Shown: positions 33,801 to 47,374 of the stretch, in pieces
How the letters are laid out: each line of letters begins with the position of its first letter
Numbering within the stretch: position 1 is the stretch's first letter
Origin: Hirsutella rhossiliensis
Lineage: Eukaryota > Ascomycota > Sordariomycetes > Hypocreales > Ophiocordycipitaceae
Length of the DNA: 64,000 bases
Assembly (NCBI RefSeq): GCF_020360975.1
Contig: NW_025408683.1
Location: 992,001-1,056,000, forward strand
Direction of reading: 5' to 3'
Program-made: the position numbers and the translations under genes
The notes under the pieces: model-generated
What the model saw: the letters and a program-made list of their open reading frames with translations, nothing else
The model's database searches: none
Told to the model about the DNA's origin: nothing

Positions 33801-36173
33801 AGATATCCTTTATTAATAACTCTCTATTAGACCGTATCTTCTTTACCTCGTAGCCGAAGTAGGATTTTATCTAGTTAACGAAGTCCCGGAGGGCAGACTA
33901 GTTATACTTACTTAGGTAGGTCCGTAAGAAATAAGGGAAAACCATCCCTAAAAAGGCGTCTATAAAAAACATTACCCTAATAAAGCTTTCCTAATCCCTA
34001 GAGAGGTCGGTCTAGTCGACCTAAATTTCCTTATACGGCTGGTCCGGCCGTAAAGGCGTTCGTCTAGAAATTCGTCTCCTAGTCTTTCCTTAGCTATAGT
34101 ATTCGTATTCGATGGTCTTTAGGCCCCTTATTCGTACGCCCTATTATTAGCCTAGCTTATATAAAGCTAGGGGGCCTAGGTAACTAAGTCGTGCGTGCTA
34201 AAGAATGCCGTCTCCTTAGGCTGCTAAAAGAGGGTCCTTAGATCCTACCCTCTTAGTAAGGAAAGCTAACTTCTCGAGAGATTCCTTCCTAAGGATAGGT
34301 CGGAATTCGAGAATAAATTAACCGAATTTCTCCTCGATAAGCCTAATAGTCTAATTCTTCTAGACTAGCTTTATAGGCTTAGACGTCGTATCTTAGAAGA
34401 TCCCTTCCTTTCGAAGAAAGCGGAAGGAAATTAAGCTCGTTAGAAATCAAGGGCAAAAAGCTACCCTTTTTCGTCGAAGAATTCGTATAGACCTATTAGG
34501 TAATTTTATCGTAAAATTTACCCTTTTATATCCCTCTATCCGTACGGTTAATTCCCCGGTAATAAGATATTCCCTCTATACCTTCTTAAAGGACCGAAAT
34601 CGTAAGAGTATATTATAGATATCGAGGGAAGCACTAGAGTTAAGGATAGCTAATTTTTATAGGGGATAATAAGAGGGTCCTAACGGTTAGTCTTACTAAT
34701 CCGTAAGGAAGATAAATACCGGATTTACTATACTAACGATTTTTCCTCGAATTTATAGTAGCGGCGTTAGTTACTATTTCCTAGTAACCTAAATCTCGTT
34801 TATCTTCTTTTATAATAAGGGGTCCTCCTTAAGAGACTATTATATCGTTTCTTATAGCCTCTTTAAAGGGTTAAATCCTTTAGGTCGGTTTTCCTCGAAG
34901 ACCTACTAGTATTATAATAATCGATAGCCTAGGGATTTATAGGCTAAGCAGCCGTTTCGCTTAGTCTTTCGTTTCTTCGAGGAATCCTTATCCCGATCTA
35001 GAATGTCTACTTAAAAACCCCCCCTCTTTATACCTTATTGCTAATATTAACGAGGTTCGATTTCGACTAGTTCCCTGATTTTTCGACTAACGGAGTAAAA
35101 GGTCTATTAGGGGACTAGTCGGGCCGGTCTAACTAACGGGACCGGGGCCGGGCCCGGAGCAAGATACGGAGCCGGGACCGGGGCAGCCGTTAAAGACGGG
35201 GTTAAGGCTCTTAAGGGAGGAGGAGCCGAAGGAGTAATAGCCGCAGCAGCAGCAGGAGCCGTAGTAACAGGGGCTATAGCAGCTGCAGGGGCAGTAGGTC
35301 GAACCGTCTAGGTCGAGTGCTAGCTACGAAGGAATAAGACTGCTTACTATTATACTCTAGCAGCCTCTTCGTCTAATTCCCGGCTAGCTTCTTAAAAGAT
35401 AGTCGAGTAACCGTTACTAATAGGCTTTATTAGCAGAGATATATCCTATAGCTACTAGCCGGAAAGAGCTTCTATAAAGAAGTATTAGTTAGCTTCCTCG
35501 AGGATTTCTTCCTACGTAGCTAGCTACGACGAAGCTAGTAGGTTTCTAGTAGAGAAGGCTCCTAGATATACCGTATAGGTCTTCCTAATACGGTTAGTTA
35601 TATAGCCCCTCGAGGGAGCTATTAAGGTCTCGAGCTTTAAAAGCTACTACCTAGGAGTCTCTTTCTCTTAAAGAGATATTAGCTTTACGGCACTAACGGA
35701 TTCCGTTATTACCGTACGTATAGTAGTTAGCAGCTTTGTCTCGTAAAGGTATTCCTTTCGGTGACTCTCGTAGTCGCCTAGGGCAGCAGAAAAGGCTCTC
35801 TGCTATACGGAGGTTAGCTTAGAGAAGAGGGAAGCTCCTTCTATAAATTCCGTTGCCCTAGGATAAAGAGGGGGCTCGAGAGGGTCCTGCTTATTAGAGA
35901 AGACTAAATTATAGATAGTTCTATCCATACAAGCCCGTAGCTCCTTTACCTACTTATCCTAATCTTAGGGCTCTATAAGAATCGTCTTATAGACTATAGG
36001 GACGGTAAAGGAGTCGGTTTTCGTTATCGTTATAGAAGAGGGGGGATAGAAAAGTTAGGTAAAAATCGGCTTTTCTAATAAGAGGGGTAAAAGGAAGCTA
36101 CGAGGGATATAAGAAAGGTGCCTTTTATAGCAGCCGGAAGGTATAGGAATTCTATTCCTCCTAGGCTTATAAC

Positions 36174-36649
36174 TCTCGCGAAGAGAGATATAAGAAGTAT
36201 ATAAAAATATATAAAGGTAAAATTAGAAGTAAGGGGTCAGATAGGTAGGGCAGAGAGATTTAATTCTTACGGGAGTAGTAATTACGGTAGGGGAGTAATT
36301 ATTATATTGCCTTAATTATCCTTCTTTCCTCTATCTAACGCCCCTCTTTATATCTATTTAGCATCTTAATTAATAAAGAAGATCCTACTTAAAGAAGCTA
36401 CTAATATCCTTTTAACTACCGAGCTTTTTACCGGTTTTTCCCCTCCTTTCTAGCCGTTGCCGGTATATCCGTCTTATCTCTCGCTACCTTTATAAGAAGC
36501 TATCGCTACTTCTACTTCCCCTCTTACCCCTACCCTCCTCTCTATACCTCCTTTTAGCTCCTTCCTTAAAACCTGTTTTTTAGCTTCCTAGGTCCCTCGT
36601 ACTAAGGGATATCTCCGAGAACTATAAAATTAGGCTACGCTTCGCGATA
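36174..36649 (-). repeat. Copia copy A, 5' LTR
   Basis: 476 bp, same length as the 3' LTR. The leader GTTATAAGCCTAGGAGG follows on the minus strand at 36173-36157. Confidence 0.88.
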
Positions 36650-38925
36650 TATATAGCTTATTATAGAGGTTAATAGCTACTATAAGCTTATTATATAGTT
36701 ATAATTAATTTTATATTAAAAGAAGCTTTAGTTTAAGCCTATATAATAATAGGTCCGCTATAATAATAGTTATATAAGTATAAGACTAAGTATATAAGCT
36801 TTACGCTTAATATAAAAGGTCCTAGCCTTTATCTTTATAGGAACTATATAATAATTAAAGTAAGAGGAAGGTTATATAGTAGCTAATATAGTAGTTTATA
36901 TAGTTAGCTTAGCGGATATTAATAAGGCCTTTTAAATAAAAAAGTTAAAGTCGCCCTCTAAGCTATAATAGTAAATACTAAAGCGCTTTTATAACCTTTT
37001 ACTACTATTTAAGTCCTAGAAAGTAAATAAGCTTAACTTATATAAGCTAAAGGTAGACTATAAGGTTATATAATATTAAACCTTAGATCTATATTAATAA
37101 GAAAGGGTAAGAACTACCTATACTATTTAAGCTACTATATAATATATTATATATAGAGCTATTAGTACTAAAAAAGACGCTAAGGGACCTCTTAAATAAG
37201 GGTTTTATTTAAGTAAGTAGCTTTAACGTAAGAGCGCTAATTTTATTTATATATAAGCTAAGAAGCGGGATATAGTTTTATTATAACTATAAGGCTTTAA
37301 ACGTAATTATAAGGTTAAACTACTACCCTTTACCTATAATCTTAAATATACTTTATAACTTCTTAAAAGTAAAGTAGTTTATAAAGCTTAATATAAAATA
37401 AGCGTTTTATAAGGTATAGATCTTAAAGGGTAATAAGTAAAAGACAGCGTTTTATATATACTATAGCTTATTTAAGTAGCTTATAATACCCTTTAGCTTC
37501 TTAAGAGCGCCTAGTACCCTTTAATATTATATTAATAATATACTTTAAGACTTTCTTTATAGGTTAACCTTTATATATATAGATAATATCCTTACTTATA
37601 TTAGTAGCTCTTATAAGGACTATATATAAAAAGAAGGTCCTAAAGCACTTCTAGCTTTATAGGCTTTACCTTAACTTAAATAAGTATAAGGTTAAAGTTA
37701 AAAAGGTTAAATACTTAAGCTTTATTATCTATATAGGTATAGGTATATAAGCGGACCTTATAAAGATCTAGGCGATCTAAGACTAAGCGGCCCTAACTAT
37801 ATAAATAAGTATATAAAGCTTTTATAGGTTTATAAACTATTATAGGATATTTATTAAGGGCTTCTCTTATATTATAATACCCTTAAATAAGATTACTAAG
37901 AAAAAGACTACTTTTTATTAAGGGCCTATATAGGAGGGAGCGTTCTATATACTTAAGGACTTATTCTTATAACCCTTAGTATTACTTTAGTAAGACTTTA
38001 ACCGGTTTATAATAGTTAAAGTAAACTATAGTAGCTAAGCGCTTAAAGGGACGCTTTCTTAAAAGGTAGATAGGTAAAAGTAATTAATAGCGTTTTATTT
38101 TTATAAGCTAACCTTAGTAAAGCGGAATTATACTATTAATAATAAAGAGATATTAGTAATTATTAGCTACCTTAAGTAATAGTAAGTAAAGCTTTAAAGC
38201 TATAATAGCTGTAAGGTTCTTATAGACTATAAGAACCTTAAGTACTTTATAACCTACTAGTACCTCTTAAAGTAATAAGCTTATTAAGCGGAGTATCTCT
38301 TATACTTTAATATCTTAATTTAGTACTAGCTAAGGTAGGACTTTATAGTCCTAAATATACTTTTTTAAAAGGATTAAGACTAACTAATAAGAGTAGATAT
38401 TAAAGCCTAGGATCTATAGCTTATCTTATAAGAAGCGTTCTAGACTTATATAAAAGCTTTTTTAATAAAGAAAGGTATAGTAATAATAAATAAGCTTCCT
38501 TTTATATCTTTACTAATAAATAAGCTTCTCTTTATACCTTTACCTTAGTTTAGTAAGGAGGGATAGACTAGCTTAAGAACGCGCGCGGTAAGGGTATTTT
38601 AAGATAAGGTCCTTTAACGCTTATAAGATAAGATAGCGGCTTTAAACTATACCTATAAAAGTATATACTATACTATTAAGTCTAGCGCTTAATACTTAGA
38701 TTTAAAGCTAAAGCTAAAAGTATAAGTAGCTAACTATTATATTAACTTATAAGGGTATTTATACTAGTAAGGGAGATTATAAGTACTAAGTATACTATTT
38801 ATTATAAAAGCTAAGGAAAAGAATTAACTATTAAAGCTAAATAAATAAAATAAGCTTTAAAAGAGGCTAGTTTAGCTTATTTATAACTTTAGTATTTTAA
38901 GCTACTTAAGCTAATAAGGTATAGT
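36650..38925 (+). mobile_element. Gypsy B copy 3, pol region (RIP-degraded)
   Basis: Continuation of 28950-30374. RT is readable from about 37280: YRALNVIIRLNYYPLP, then a KTAFYIYYSLFKQL-like segment, and the active-site box Tyr-Ile-Asp-Asn (YIDD before RIP) at 37576-37587. Two short near-identical units sit side by side at about 38490-38535 (AATAAGCTTC-TTTATA). The relic ends at Copia copy B (38926) with no 3' LTR. Confidence 0.8.
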
Positions 38926-39424
38926 TCTCGTAAAGAGAGATATAAGAAGTATATAAAAATATATAAAGGTAAAATTAATAGTAAGAGGTTAGATAAGAAG
39001 GGCTAAGCTATTTAATTCTTATAGGGGTAGTAATTAAGATAAGGGAGTAATTATTATATTACCTTAATTATCCTTCTTTCCTTTATCTAACGCCCCTCTT
39101 TATACTTATTTAGTATCTTAATTAATAAAGAAGATCTTACTTAAAGAAGCTATTAATATCCTTTTAACTACTAAGCCTTTTACTAGTTTTCCCCTCCTTT
39201 TTAGCTATTATTAGTATATCCGTCTTATTTCTTACTACCTTTATAGGAAGCTATCGCTACTTATACTTCCCCTTATACCCCTACCCTCCTTTCTATACTT
39301 TTTTTTAGCTCCTTCTTTCTTCTTTTATACTAGGTGTTTTTATACTAAGTGTTTTTAGCTTCCTTAGTCCCTCTTACTAAGGGATATCTCTAAGAACTAT
39401 AAGATTAAGCTAAGCTTTATAATA
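38926..39424 (-). repeat. Copia copy B, 3' LTR
   Basis: 499 bp; longer than its partner because of a local duplication of a TTTTATACTA-GTGTTTTT unit at about 39324-39360. Confidence 0.82.
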
Positions 39425-42400
39425 TACCCCCTTAGCTATAGCCTACCCCTTAAAGGCATAGCTTATATAGCTTTAGGCTAGTAAGCGTATAAAGAAGGTT
39501 CTTAGTTTTATACTTCTCTCTTTACTTAAGGAAAGTAAGGGCCCTTTTAGGTCCCTAGGCTCTTTTAGACCTACTTAAGGAATAAAGGCCTAAAGAAGGG
39601 AAAGTCTTATAAGAAAGGGGGCCTTCTTAGAAGGGAAAACCCTAATTAAATAGGGGGCCCTCTAAAGGGAAAAGCCTCTTCCTTCTTTTTTAGCTATAGA
39701 CGTTACCTTCTCGTATAGGCTATTAGCTCCTCTCGTAAACCCTTAAGGCGGGCCTTTAAAGATAGCTTCTTATAGACGTTTTCTAGCTTATTTTACTATA
39801 AAAAGATAGCTAGCTTTTACTTTAGTAAGGGCTTTATAAGACCGTTTACTTTTATTAATACTATTAGAACCTAATAGATAGAAATAAGTCCCATTTAAAC
39901 CTCTTAGTATAACTAATACTAATAAATATCGATATACTATAGCTAGGTCGATAGCTTTACGTTTTCTATTAGAATTTATATAGTCTATATATTATTATAT
40001 TCTATAGCTAATAGGGACGGAATTTATAGTTATAAAGATATTAATAGCTAGCTAAGGAAAATCGCTTTTTTTAATACTTTTAAAAGAGCTAGTAGCTTTA
40101 CCTCTATACTTAAAGTTATAATAGTAGCTTACTTTAAAGCTCTCTAAGTAATAGTTCCTCTAAAAAGGGATATAATATACTCCTATAAGCTCTTTCTATT
40201 TAAGGAATTATCTATAAAGGATAAATCGCTTAAATAAAGGAAGATTTTAATAGCTAATTTCTTTCCCTACCCTCCTAAGTATAGACTATATAATCTTATT
40301 AAATAGAGATAAAAGATAGCTTAGTCTACTACTTCTTAGTACCTAGGGCTAGGATTCTAGTTATACCTAGTTAGCTAAGAGACCGTAAAAGAGATATCCG
40401 GTCTAATAGAAATAGCTAAAATAAATATAGGGAGCCTACCTTCTATTAATATCGGTATTTTTCTTACTCCTTAGCTTAAAAGGATAGATTAAGTAAAAGC
40501 TCTTTATTTAATATAAGTATAAAGGGATACTTTTTATTAAGGGAATTAAGGTAGAATTTATAAGCGACCTTATTAATATAAGCGTCTTAAGTAAGCTAGA
40601 TAGTTTATTAGGACCTATTTTAAAGGATTTATATCCCTAAGAACTACTTTAGCTCCCCTAGCTTAGTTATCTTATACCTTTATTATAGGTATTTTATAGC
40701 CTCCCTTATAGTATATTCTTCCTCTTTTAAGTAAGCTTAAATAATATCGTCGATATAGAAGAAGACTATAATTTTACCCTTCTATATTATATATAGTTTC
40801 TAAGGGACTTTCTTAAAGCCTAGGGCTTTAAAAGAACCTAATAAATACTATTACTAAAGAAGGCGTAATCTTTATAGTTTATATAGAGCTTTCCTAAGCT
40901 ATAGAACCTTTCCTAGCTATTAAAAGCCTAGTAAAAGGTATATATAGATAACTTCTTCTTCCTTAAGTAGGTAGTTAATAAAGGAGTTAACTATATCTAT
41001 TTAATTAAGTTCGAGGTCGAATTCTACTACTATATCTATAAGGGTTTAAAGGGATATCCCTACTAAGGTAGTTACCTTAGTAAGTAAATCCCCTTTTTTC
41101 TATTAATTCCTATAAATAACTAGCTAGGCTTTATACTTTTAAAGGAAGCTATATTTATTAGTCTTATAGATAAAGACCTACTTATAGCTAAGGACCTATT
41201 TTCCTCTTACCCTTTTCTTAAGGACCTCTTTAAAAAACCCTATCTCTTTATATAAAGCTAGGTAGTCTTTCTAGGCCTAGAAAAACTAGTCTTTAAAGGG
41301 GTGTTTTTCTAGCTGCTTTTAATTTACTAGTAGGCCTAGGAGGTCTCTTTTATATACCTTCCTTACTAATAGCTATAGCTTAAAAAGCCGGCCTACTATA
41401 AATACTTTATAGGAACCGTCTTTTATAAGCGTTAGATAAAAGTTAGAAAAATAATCGAAATAAGGGAGAGGTTAGTCTTCTTTTATATCGGGCCCTATAC
41501 CTTCCTTTACTTCTTAAAGCAAGGATAAAAGAACAGCTAGGTAATCCTTTAAGAAAGGTGCCTTTCCTACCCTTTTAGGGGTTAAAATAAAAAGACTAAC
41601 CGAAAAAGCTACTTTTAGATCTTCTTCTTATTTTATAAGAGGAAGCGTAGGAAGGTAGGCGTATTCTAGCTCTATTACTTTCCTATAGTCTCCTTCTTTA
41701 TTTAGATTATTTAATTTAGTAGCTTCCTCTTCTTTTTTAAAGTTAGCGTTATCCTTAACTACTTTAACGTTAGTTTCTTCTTCCGTTTCCTTATTTAAGA
41801 CCTCTTCTTAAGACTATTAAGAAGGGGGAATTTAGATCTTTTAAATTAGCTAACGTTATAAGAGTAAGAAAGGCTATTAATCCCTCTTTCTATTTAAAAA
41901 AGATAGATTTATTAAAATTTATATCCTTAGTCGAAATAACCTTCTATAAAAAAGGAATCTAGATTTATATAATATTTATAAAATTATAACTAATAAAGTA
42001 GCTAATAAAGGCTCTAAGATAAAGCTTTCTTTTCTTCTTCCTTTTTAGCTATATATCGGTAGTTATAGTATATACCTTATAGCTATAGGTATAAAGGTAA
42101 GCTAGCGAGGCCCTCTTCTTTATAAAGAGCTTAAGGGGTAATTTCTAGTTTATTCCTTAGGTCTTAATAAGGGTCTCTAGGTCCTTATAGTCCCTTAGGC
42201 CCCTAGGGTCCTTTAGGGTCTAGTTCTAAAAGTAATAAGCAGTCTTAATAACTTCCCTTTAAAGGTCGCGGGAAAGTCTTATAATAAGTCTTATTATATA
42301 GGCCCTTTTTATTATAGTACCTATTAATCTTTCTACCCCTCCGTTCTAAGCCTAGGTATTTAGTACTAATAGGAGGGGTAAAATACCCTTTTTAAAACTA

Positions 42401-44728
42401 ATTTAAGATATCCTTTATAAATATCTCTCTATTAAACTATATCTTTTTTACCTTATAGCTAATATAGGATTTTATTTAGTTAACGAAGTCCTAAAGGGTA
42501 AACTAATTATATTTACTTAGGTAGGTCTATAAGAAATAAGGGAAATCTATTCTTAAAAAAGCGTTTATAAAAAGCATTACCTTAATAAAGCCTTCTTAAT
42601 CCTTAGAGACGTCGGTATAGTTAACCTAAATTTCCTTTTATAGCTAGTCTAGCTATAAAGGCATTTATCTAGAAATTCGTCTCTTAGTCTTTCCTTAGCT
42701 ATAGTATTTATATTAAACGGTCTTTAGGCCCTTTATTTATACGCCTTATTATTAGCTTAGCTTATATAAAGCTAAGGGGCCTAGGTAACTAAGTTATATA
42801 TATTAAAGAAGACCGTTTCCTTAGGCTATTAAAGAGGGTCTTTAGAACCTACTATCCTAGTAAGGAAAGCTAACTTCTTAATAGATTCCTTCTTAAGGAG
42901 AGGTCGGAATTTAAGAATAAATTAACCGAATTTCTCCTTAATAAGCTTAATCGTTTAATCCCTCTATACTAGCTTTATAGGCTTAGTCGTTATATCTTAA
43001 AAGATTCCTTTTTCTTAAAGAAAGTAAAAGGAAACTAAGCTCGTTAAAAGTTAAGGGTAAAAAGCTACCCTTTTTTATTAAAGAATTTATATAGACCTAT
43101 TAAGTAATTTTATCGTAAAATTCACCCTTTTATATCCCTCTATCTATATAGTTAATTCCCTAGTAATAAGATATTCCCTTTATACCTTCTTAAAGGACCG
43201 GAATTATAAGAGTATATTATAGATATTAAGGGAAGTACTAAAGTTAAGGATAGCTAATTTTTATAGGGGATAATTAGAGGGCTTTAACGGTTAGTCTTAG
43301 CCTTATTAATCTATAAGAAAGATAAAGGGCGGATTTACTATACTAATAGTTTTTCCTTAAATTTATAGCTTAAATAAAAGCAGCGGCGTTATTAATTACT
43401 ATTTCTTAGTAACCTAAATCTTATCTATCTTTTTTTATAATAAGGGGTCCTCCTTAAAAGACTATTCTACTATTTCTTATAGCCTCTTTAAAAGGTTAAC
43501 TCCTTTAGGTTAGTTTTCCTTAAAGACCTACTAGTAGTCTTTTAGCCGATAAGGCTTTTTATATACTTAGTAGGTAGATCGATTCCTCCTTATTTATTTC
43601 TTTAAGGAATCCTTATCTTAGTTTAGAAGGTCTACTTAAAAACCCCCCCTTTTTACCCTTTATTATTAATTTTAATAAAGAGGTTCGATTTTAACTAGTT
43701 CTTTAATTTTTTAACTAATAGACTAAAAGGTCTATTAAGGGACTAGTTAGGCCGGTTTAACTAACGGGACCGGGGCCGGGCCTAGAGTAAGAGGCAGAGC
43801 TAGGGCTAGGGCAGTAGTAGTACTAGCGGAAACTATAGTAAGAGGGGCTATAGTAGCTATAAGGGTAGTAAGTTAAGCTATTTAGGTCGAGTACTAGCTA
43901 TAAAGTAATAAGACTACTTACTATTATACTTTAGTAGCCTCTTTATTTAGTTCCTAGCTAGCTTCTATAAAGATAGTTAAATAACCGTTACTAATAAGCT
44001 TTATTAGTAGAGATATATCCTATAGCTATTAGCTAGAAAGAGCTTCTATTAAGAAGTATTAGTTAGCTTCCTTAAGGATCTCTTCCTACTTAGCTAGCTA
44101 AAAAGAAGCTAGTAGATTCTTAGTAGAAAAGGCTCTTAGGTAGGCTATATAGGTCTTCTTAATATAGTTAGTTATATCTCCCTTTAAGGGAGCTATTAAG
44201 GTCTTAAGCTTTAAAAGCTACTACCTAAGAGTCTCTTCCTCTTAAAGAGAGATTAGCTTTATAGTACTAATAGATTCTATTATCGCTAAATATATAGTAG
44301 TTAGTAGCTTCGTCTTATAAAGATATTCCTTATAATAACTTTTATAGTTACCTAAGGTAGTAGAAAAAGCTTTTTACTATATAAAGGTTAGCTTAAAAAA
44401 AGGGAAGCTCCCTTTATAAATTCTATTACCTTAGGATAAAGAGGGGGCTTAAGAGGGTCTTACTTATTAAAGAAGACTAAATTATAAATAGTTTTATTTA
44501 TATAAGCCTATAGCTCCTTTATTTACTTATTTTAATCTTAGGGCTTTATAAGAATCGTCCTATAATCTATAAGGATAGTAAAGTCGTTTTTCGATATTAT
44601 TATAAGGGAAGGGTAGAAAAGTCGGTTAAAAATCGGCTTTTCTAGTAAGAGGGGTAAAAGGATATAAGAAAGGTGCCTTTTATAGTAGCTAGAAGGTATA
44701 GGGATTCTATTCCTCCCGGGCTTATAAC

Positions 44729-45212
44729 TCTTATAAAGAGAGATATAAGAAGTATATATAAAATATATAAAGGTAAAATTAAAGTAAGGGGTCGGATAGG
44801 TAGGGCAGAGATATTTAATTCTTATAAGGGTAGTAACTATAGTAAGGGAGTAATTATTATATTACCTTAGTTATCCTTCTTTCCTTTATTTAACGCCCCT
44901 CTTTATACTTATTTAGTATCTTAATTAATAAAGAAGATCCTACTTAAAGAAGCTATTAATATCCTTTAACTACTAAGCTTTTTACCGGTTTTTCCTATCT
45001 TTTCTAGCCGTTACTAGCTTATCTATCTTATCTCTCGCTACCTTTATAGGAAGCTATCGCTACTTTTACTTCCCTTCTTACCCTTACCCTCTTCTTTATA
45101 CCTTCTTTTAGCTCTTTCTTCCTTCTTTTATACTAAGTATTTTTAGCTTCCTTAGTCTATCTTACTAAGGGATATCTCTAAGAACTATAAATCTAGGCTA
45201 TAGTTCGCGATA
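44729..45212 (-). repeat. Copia copy B, 5' LTR
   Basis: 484 bp. The minus-strand end at 44729 is followed by the shared leader (GTTATAAGCC, then the AGGAGG hairpin). Short open frames inside it have no homology to Copia proteins. Confidence 0.82.
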
Positions 45213-45532
45213 TTAATATAAGGTTTTACCTTTATATAAAGTAACTATAGCTTAAACTTTATAAAGGAGCTATTAAACTTACTAAGGTATAGTAATCTTA
45301 CTTTTAATTATATAAAGCCTTATTATTATAAGAGGCTCTTAATTACTTAAGCGAATTAAGTATTATATTTACTTTAACCTTATAACTATAAGAGTATAGA
45401 TATTTTATATATATATATACTAATAAGGGCGGTTTAACTAAACTAAGTAATTTAATATTAGGTTTAAAAGTAGCTAAAAATAGCTATTTTATATATAGGG
45501 ATATAAAAAAGGTTAAATAAAAAGTAGATTAT
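45213..45532 (+). pseudogene. Family E gene, second copy (C-terminal third, RIP-degraded)
   Basis: Aligns with 21130-21450 in the same orientation, with more CpG loss. Truncated on the left by Copia copy B and interrupted on the right by the second TRIM; after the TRIM it resumes as ATTATACTAT at 45918. The following E LTR is too divergent to call. Confidence 0.65.
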
Positions 45533-45620
45533 TATTATAAAGACTATTATACTATATAGGTAAAAGTAAAATGCGCTTTAATAGGTATGCTATAACTAAT
45601 ATATATAAGTCTTTCCGATA
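45533..45620 (-). repeat. TRIM copy 2, 3' LTR
   Basis: 88 bp, TATTATAAAGAC to TTTCCGATA; about 10 bp shorter than its partner by a small internal deletion. Confidence 0.8.
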
Positions 45621-45818
45621 TACCCTTTTAATAATCGCGGCTTTATTAAGATCCCTAGATATTATAGCTTAAAACGTAAGAGTTAAATACTAAGCGCTAC
45701 GCTAATAACCTAAGGAAAATCTAAGAGAGGTAGTTATCTATAAGAGATTAAACCCTATACTATATATAGTTACTAGAAGTTATAAGGGTAATATACTATC
45801 CCCTCCTAAGCTTATAAC

Positions 45819-45917
45819 TATTATAAAGACTATTACGCTATATAGGTAAAAGTAAAACGCGCTTTAATAAGTACGCTATAACTAATATATATAACTAATA
45901 ACTATATCTTTCCGATA
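45819..45917 (-). repeat. TRIM copy 2, 5' LTR
   Basis: 99 bp, TATTATAAAGAC to TTTCCGATA. Confidence 0.8.
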
Positions 45918-47374
45918 ATTATACTATTTTAAAGTAGGTAAAAATATAAGCTTTAGTATTATAAAGACTTTTATAAAAAATAATTTTTATATTATTACTT
46001 ATATATAAAGTTTAAGGCTATAGTAAGGCTAATAAGGGCCTAGGCTCTTATTAGTAGTCCTAGCTAGCTATAGAGCTTAGGGGCTTATAACTAATTAAAA
46101 AAGGGGTAGCTATAAAGGTAAAGATAAAAGAAAGGTTAATTTAGTTCCTCTTATATAGTATTTTCCCCCCCTAGGTTTTTTTCTTTTTAAGCTACTTAGC
46201 TATCCTTATCTCTATCTTAGCTAAGAAGGTTAAAGGGGCTTCCTTTTTATCTTAAAAGCTATAGAGAAGAGGTAAGCTAAGGGCCCCTTTCTATCTCTTA
46301 GAGGTTTACTAAAGGACTTCTCTTTCCCTTCTATAGTTTAGGTACCTTAAGATAAGGTGCCTAGCTATATACCTTCCTTAGCTTTAGCGGTAATTATCTC
46401 TATTTACTTTATTAGTTCTTTTTAAGAAGGAAAATAAAAAGTAAGCCTTAAAAAGAAGCTAGTAAAAAGCTAAAATAATCGCCCTAGGCCTCCTTATAAG
46501 GTCTTTTTCTAAGCTAAGGGCTAAGTAAGGGGTCTTTTAAATAAATATATAGTACTTACCTAAGCCCTTAGCCTTAAGGCTTTTAGCTACCTTAGTAGCT
46601 TAAAAGCCCTTTTAGTAGTCTTTAATAGCTTATTAGACCTTTCTTTATAAGTAGCTAATAAAAACTAAAAAGGTCCTTTAAGTAAAGGCCTTTAAGCCTT
46701 TCTTAGCTAGCTAGTTAACTAACTTATTATTAAAGATCCTTAGGTAGCTAAGGTACTAATATAGCTATAAATTATAAAAGGTATTTAAGCTAGTTAAGAG
46801 CCTTTTAATATATATAGCTAGGTTTAAAAAGCTTATAACTTTCTTTATAGTAGCTTAACTATCTATAAAGATATAGGCCTTTATAAGGGGGTTAAGGGGG
46901 CTATACCTTAAGGGTTAAGGCCTCTTAGCTAGGTTTTCTAAGACCCTTAGTATTATAAATAGATTTATATTAGCTACTTTGATTAATAATCTTATATTCT
47001 TATAATATACTTTAATAGGCTTATTTTCTAAGCTTATTTTATAGAAAGTATAACTATTTATTATTATAAGGGACTCCTTAATATACCCTTTAAAGCTATT
47101 AATATAAAAAGCTAAGAGCTATAGTCTAAAGTCTTTTTAGCTAGCTAAGTTAGCTAAGAGTTATTAGTACTACTTTTTATCTAAGGGCTTAAGAGCCTTT
47201 ATTATTATAATAAAGTCCTTAAGCTCTAAGGCCTATAAGGGCTCTTAGCTAGCTTTCCTTCTTTATAAGTTATAATTAAGTTTAATAATAGCTACTAAGC
47301 CTTTAAGAAGGTAAAAGAGCTATATATAGGGCCTAATATAGCTTAAGGCTCTTAAATTAAAGCCTAAGTTAGTA
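45918..47374. other. RIP-degraded tract, unclassified
   Basis: TA-rich, no LTR pair, no recognisable domain. Probably more than one old element fragment. Confidence 0.4.

Larger units (their letters stand above)
30375..36649 (-). mobile_element. Full-length Ty1/Copia retrotransposon, copy A, RIP-inactivated
   Basis: 6275 bp, two 476-bp LTRs (30375-30850 and 36174-36649) and a perfect 5-bp TSD TATAT (30370-30374 and 36650-36654). On the minus strand, gag lies at about 35960-34780 with its GC-rich Pro/Ala linker at 35300-35090. Integrase is at about 34000-33600, the RT box YVDD at 32199-32188, and RNase H at about 31600-31250. It retains most CpG but has lost CpA, like the plus-strand copy at 11673, so both were probably amplified and mutated at similar times. 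It splits Gypsy B. Confidence 0.9.
38926..45212 (-). mobile_element. Full-length Ty1/Copia retrotransposon, copy B, heavily RIP-inactivated
   Basis: 6287 bp with LTRs 38926-39424 and 44729-45212. Same domain order as copy A on the minus strand: RT box Tyr-Ile-Asp-Asp at 40757-40746, integrase at about 42600-42200, gag at about 44560-43400. It has lost CpG as well as CpA. The flanks ATAGT (left, Gypsy B) and TTAAT (right, family E) are different sequences and give no TSD, so the outer sequences were joined by recombination after insertion or one flank was deleted. Confidence 0.87.
45533..45917 (-). mobile_element. TRIM element, copy 2 (385 bp), RIP-mutated
   Basis: Reverse-complement copy of 22865-23251 with LTRs at 45533-45620 (88 bp) and 45819-45917 (99 bp). 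A perfect TSD ATTAT lies at 45528-45532 and 45918-45922. The shared leader is readable on the minus strand at 45818-45802 (GTTATAAGCTTAGGAGG). Many CG sites of copy 1 are TA here. The acceptor and T-arm complementarity seen in copy 1 is destroyed by mutation. Confidence 0.85.

Noticed and set aside
44673..44870. 65-codon plus-strand open frame
   Set aside because: Lies across the leader and 5' LTR of Copia copy B on the wrong strand; a chance frame.
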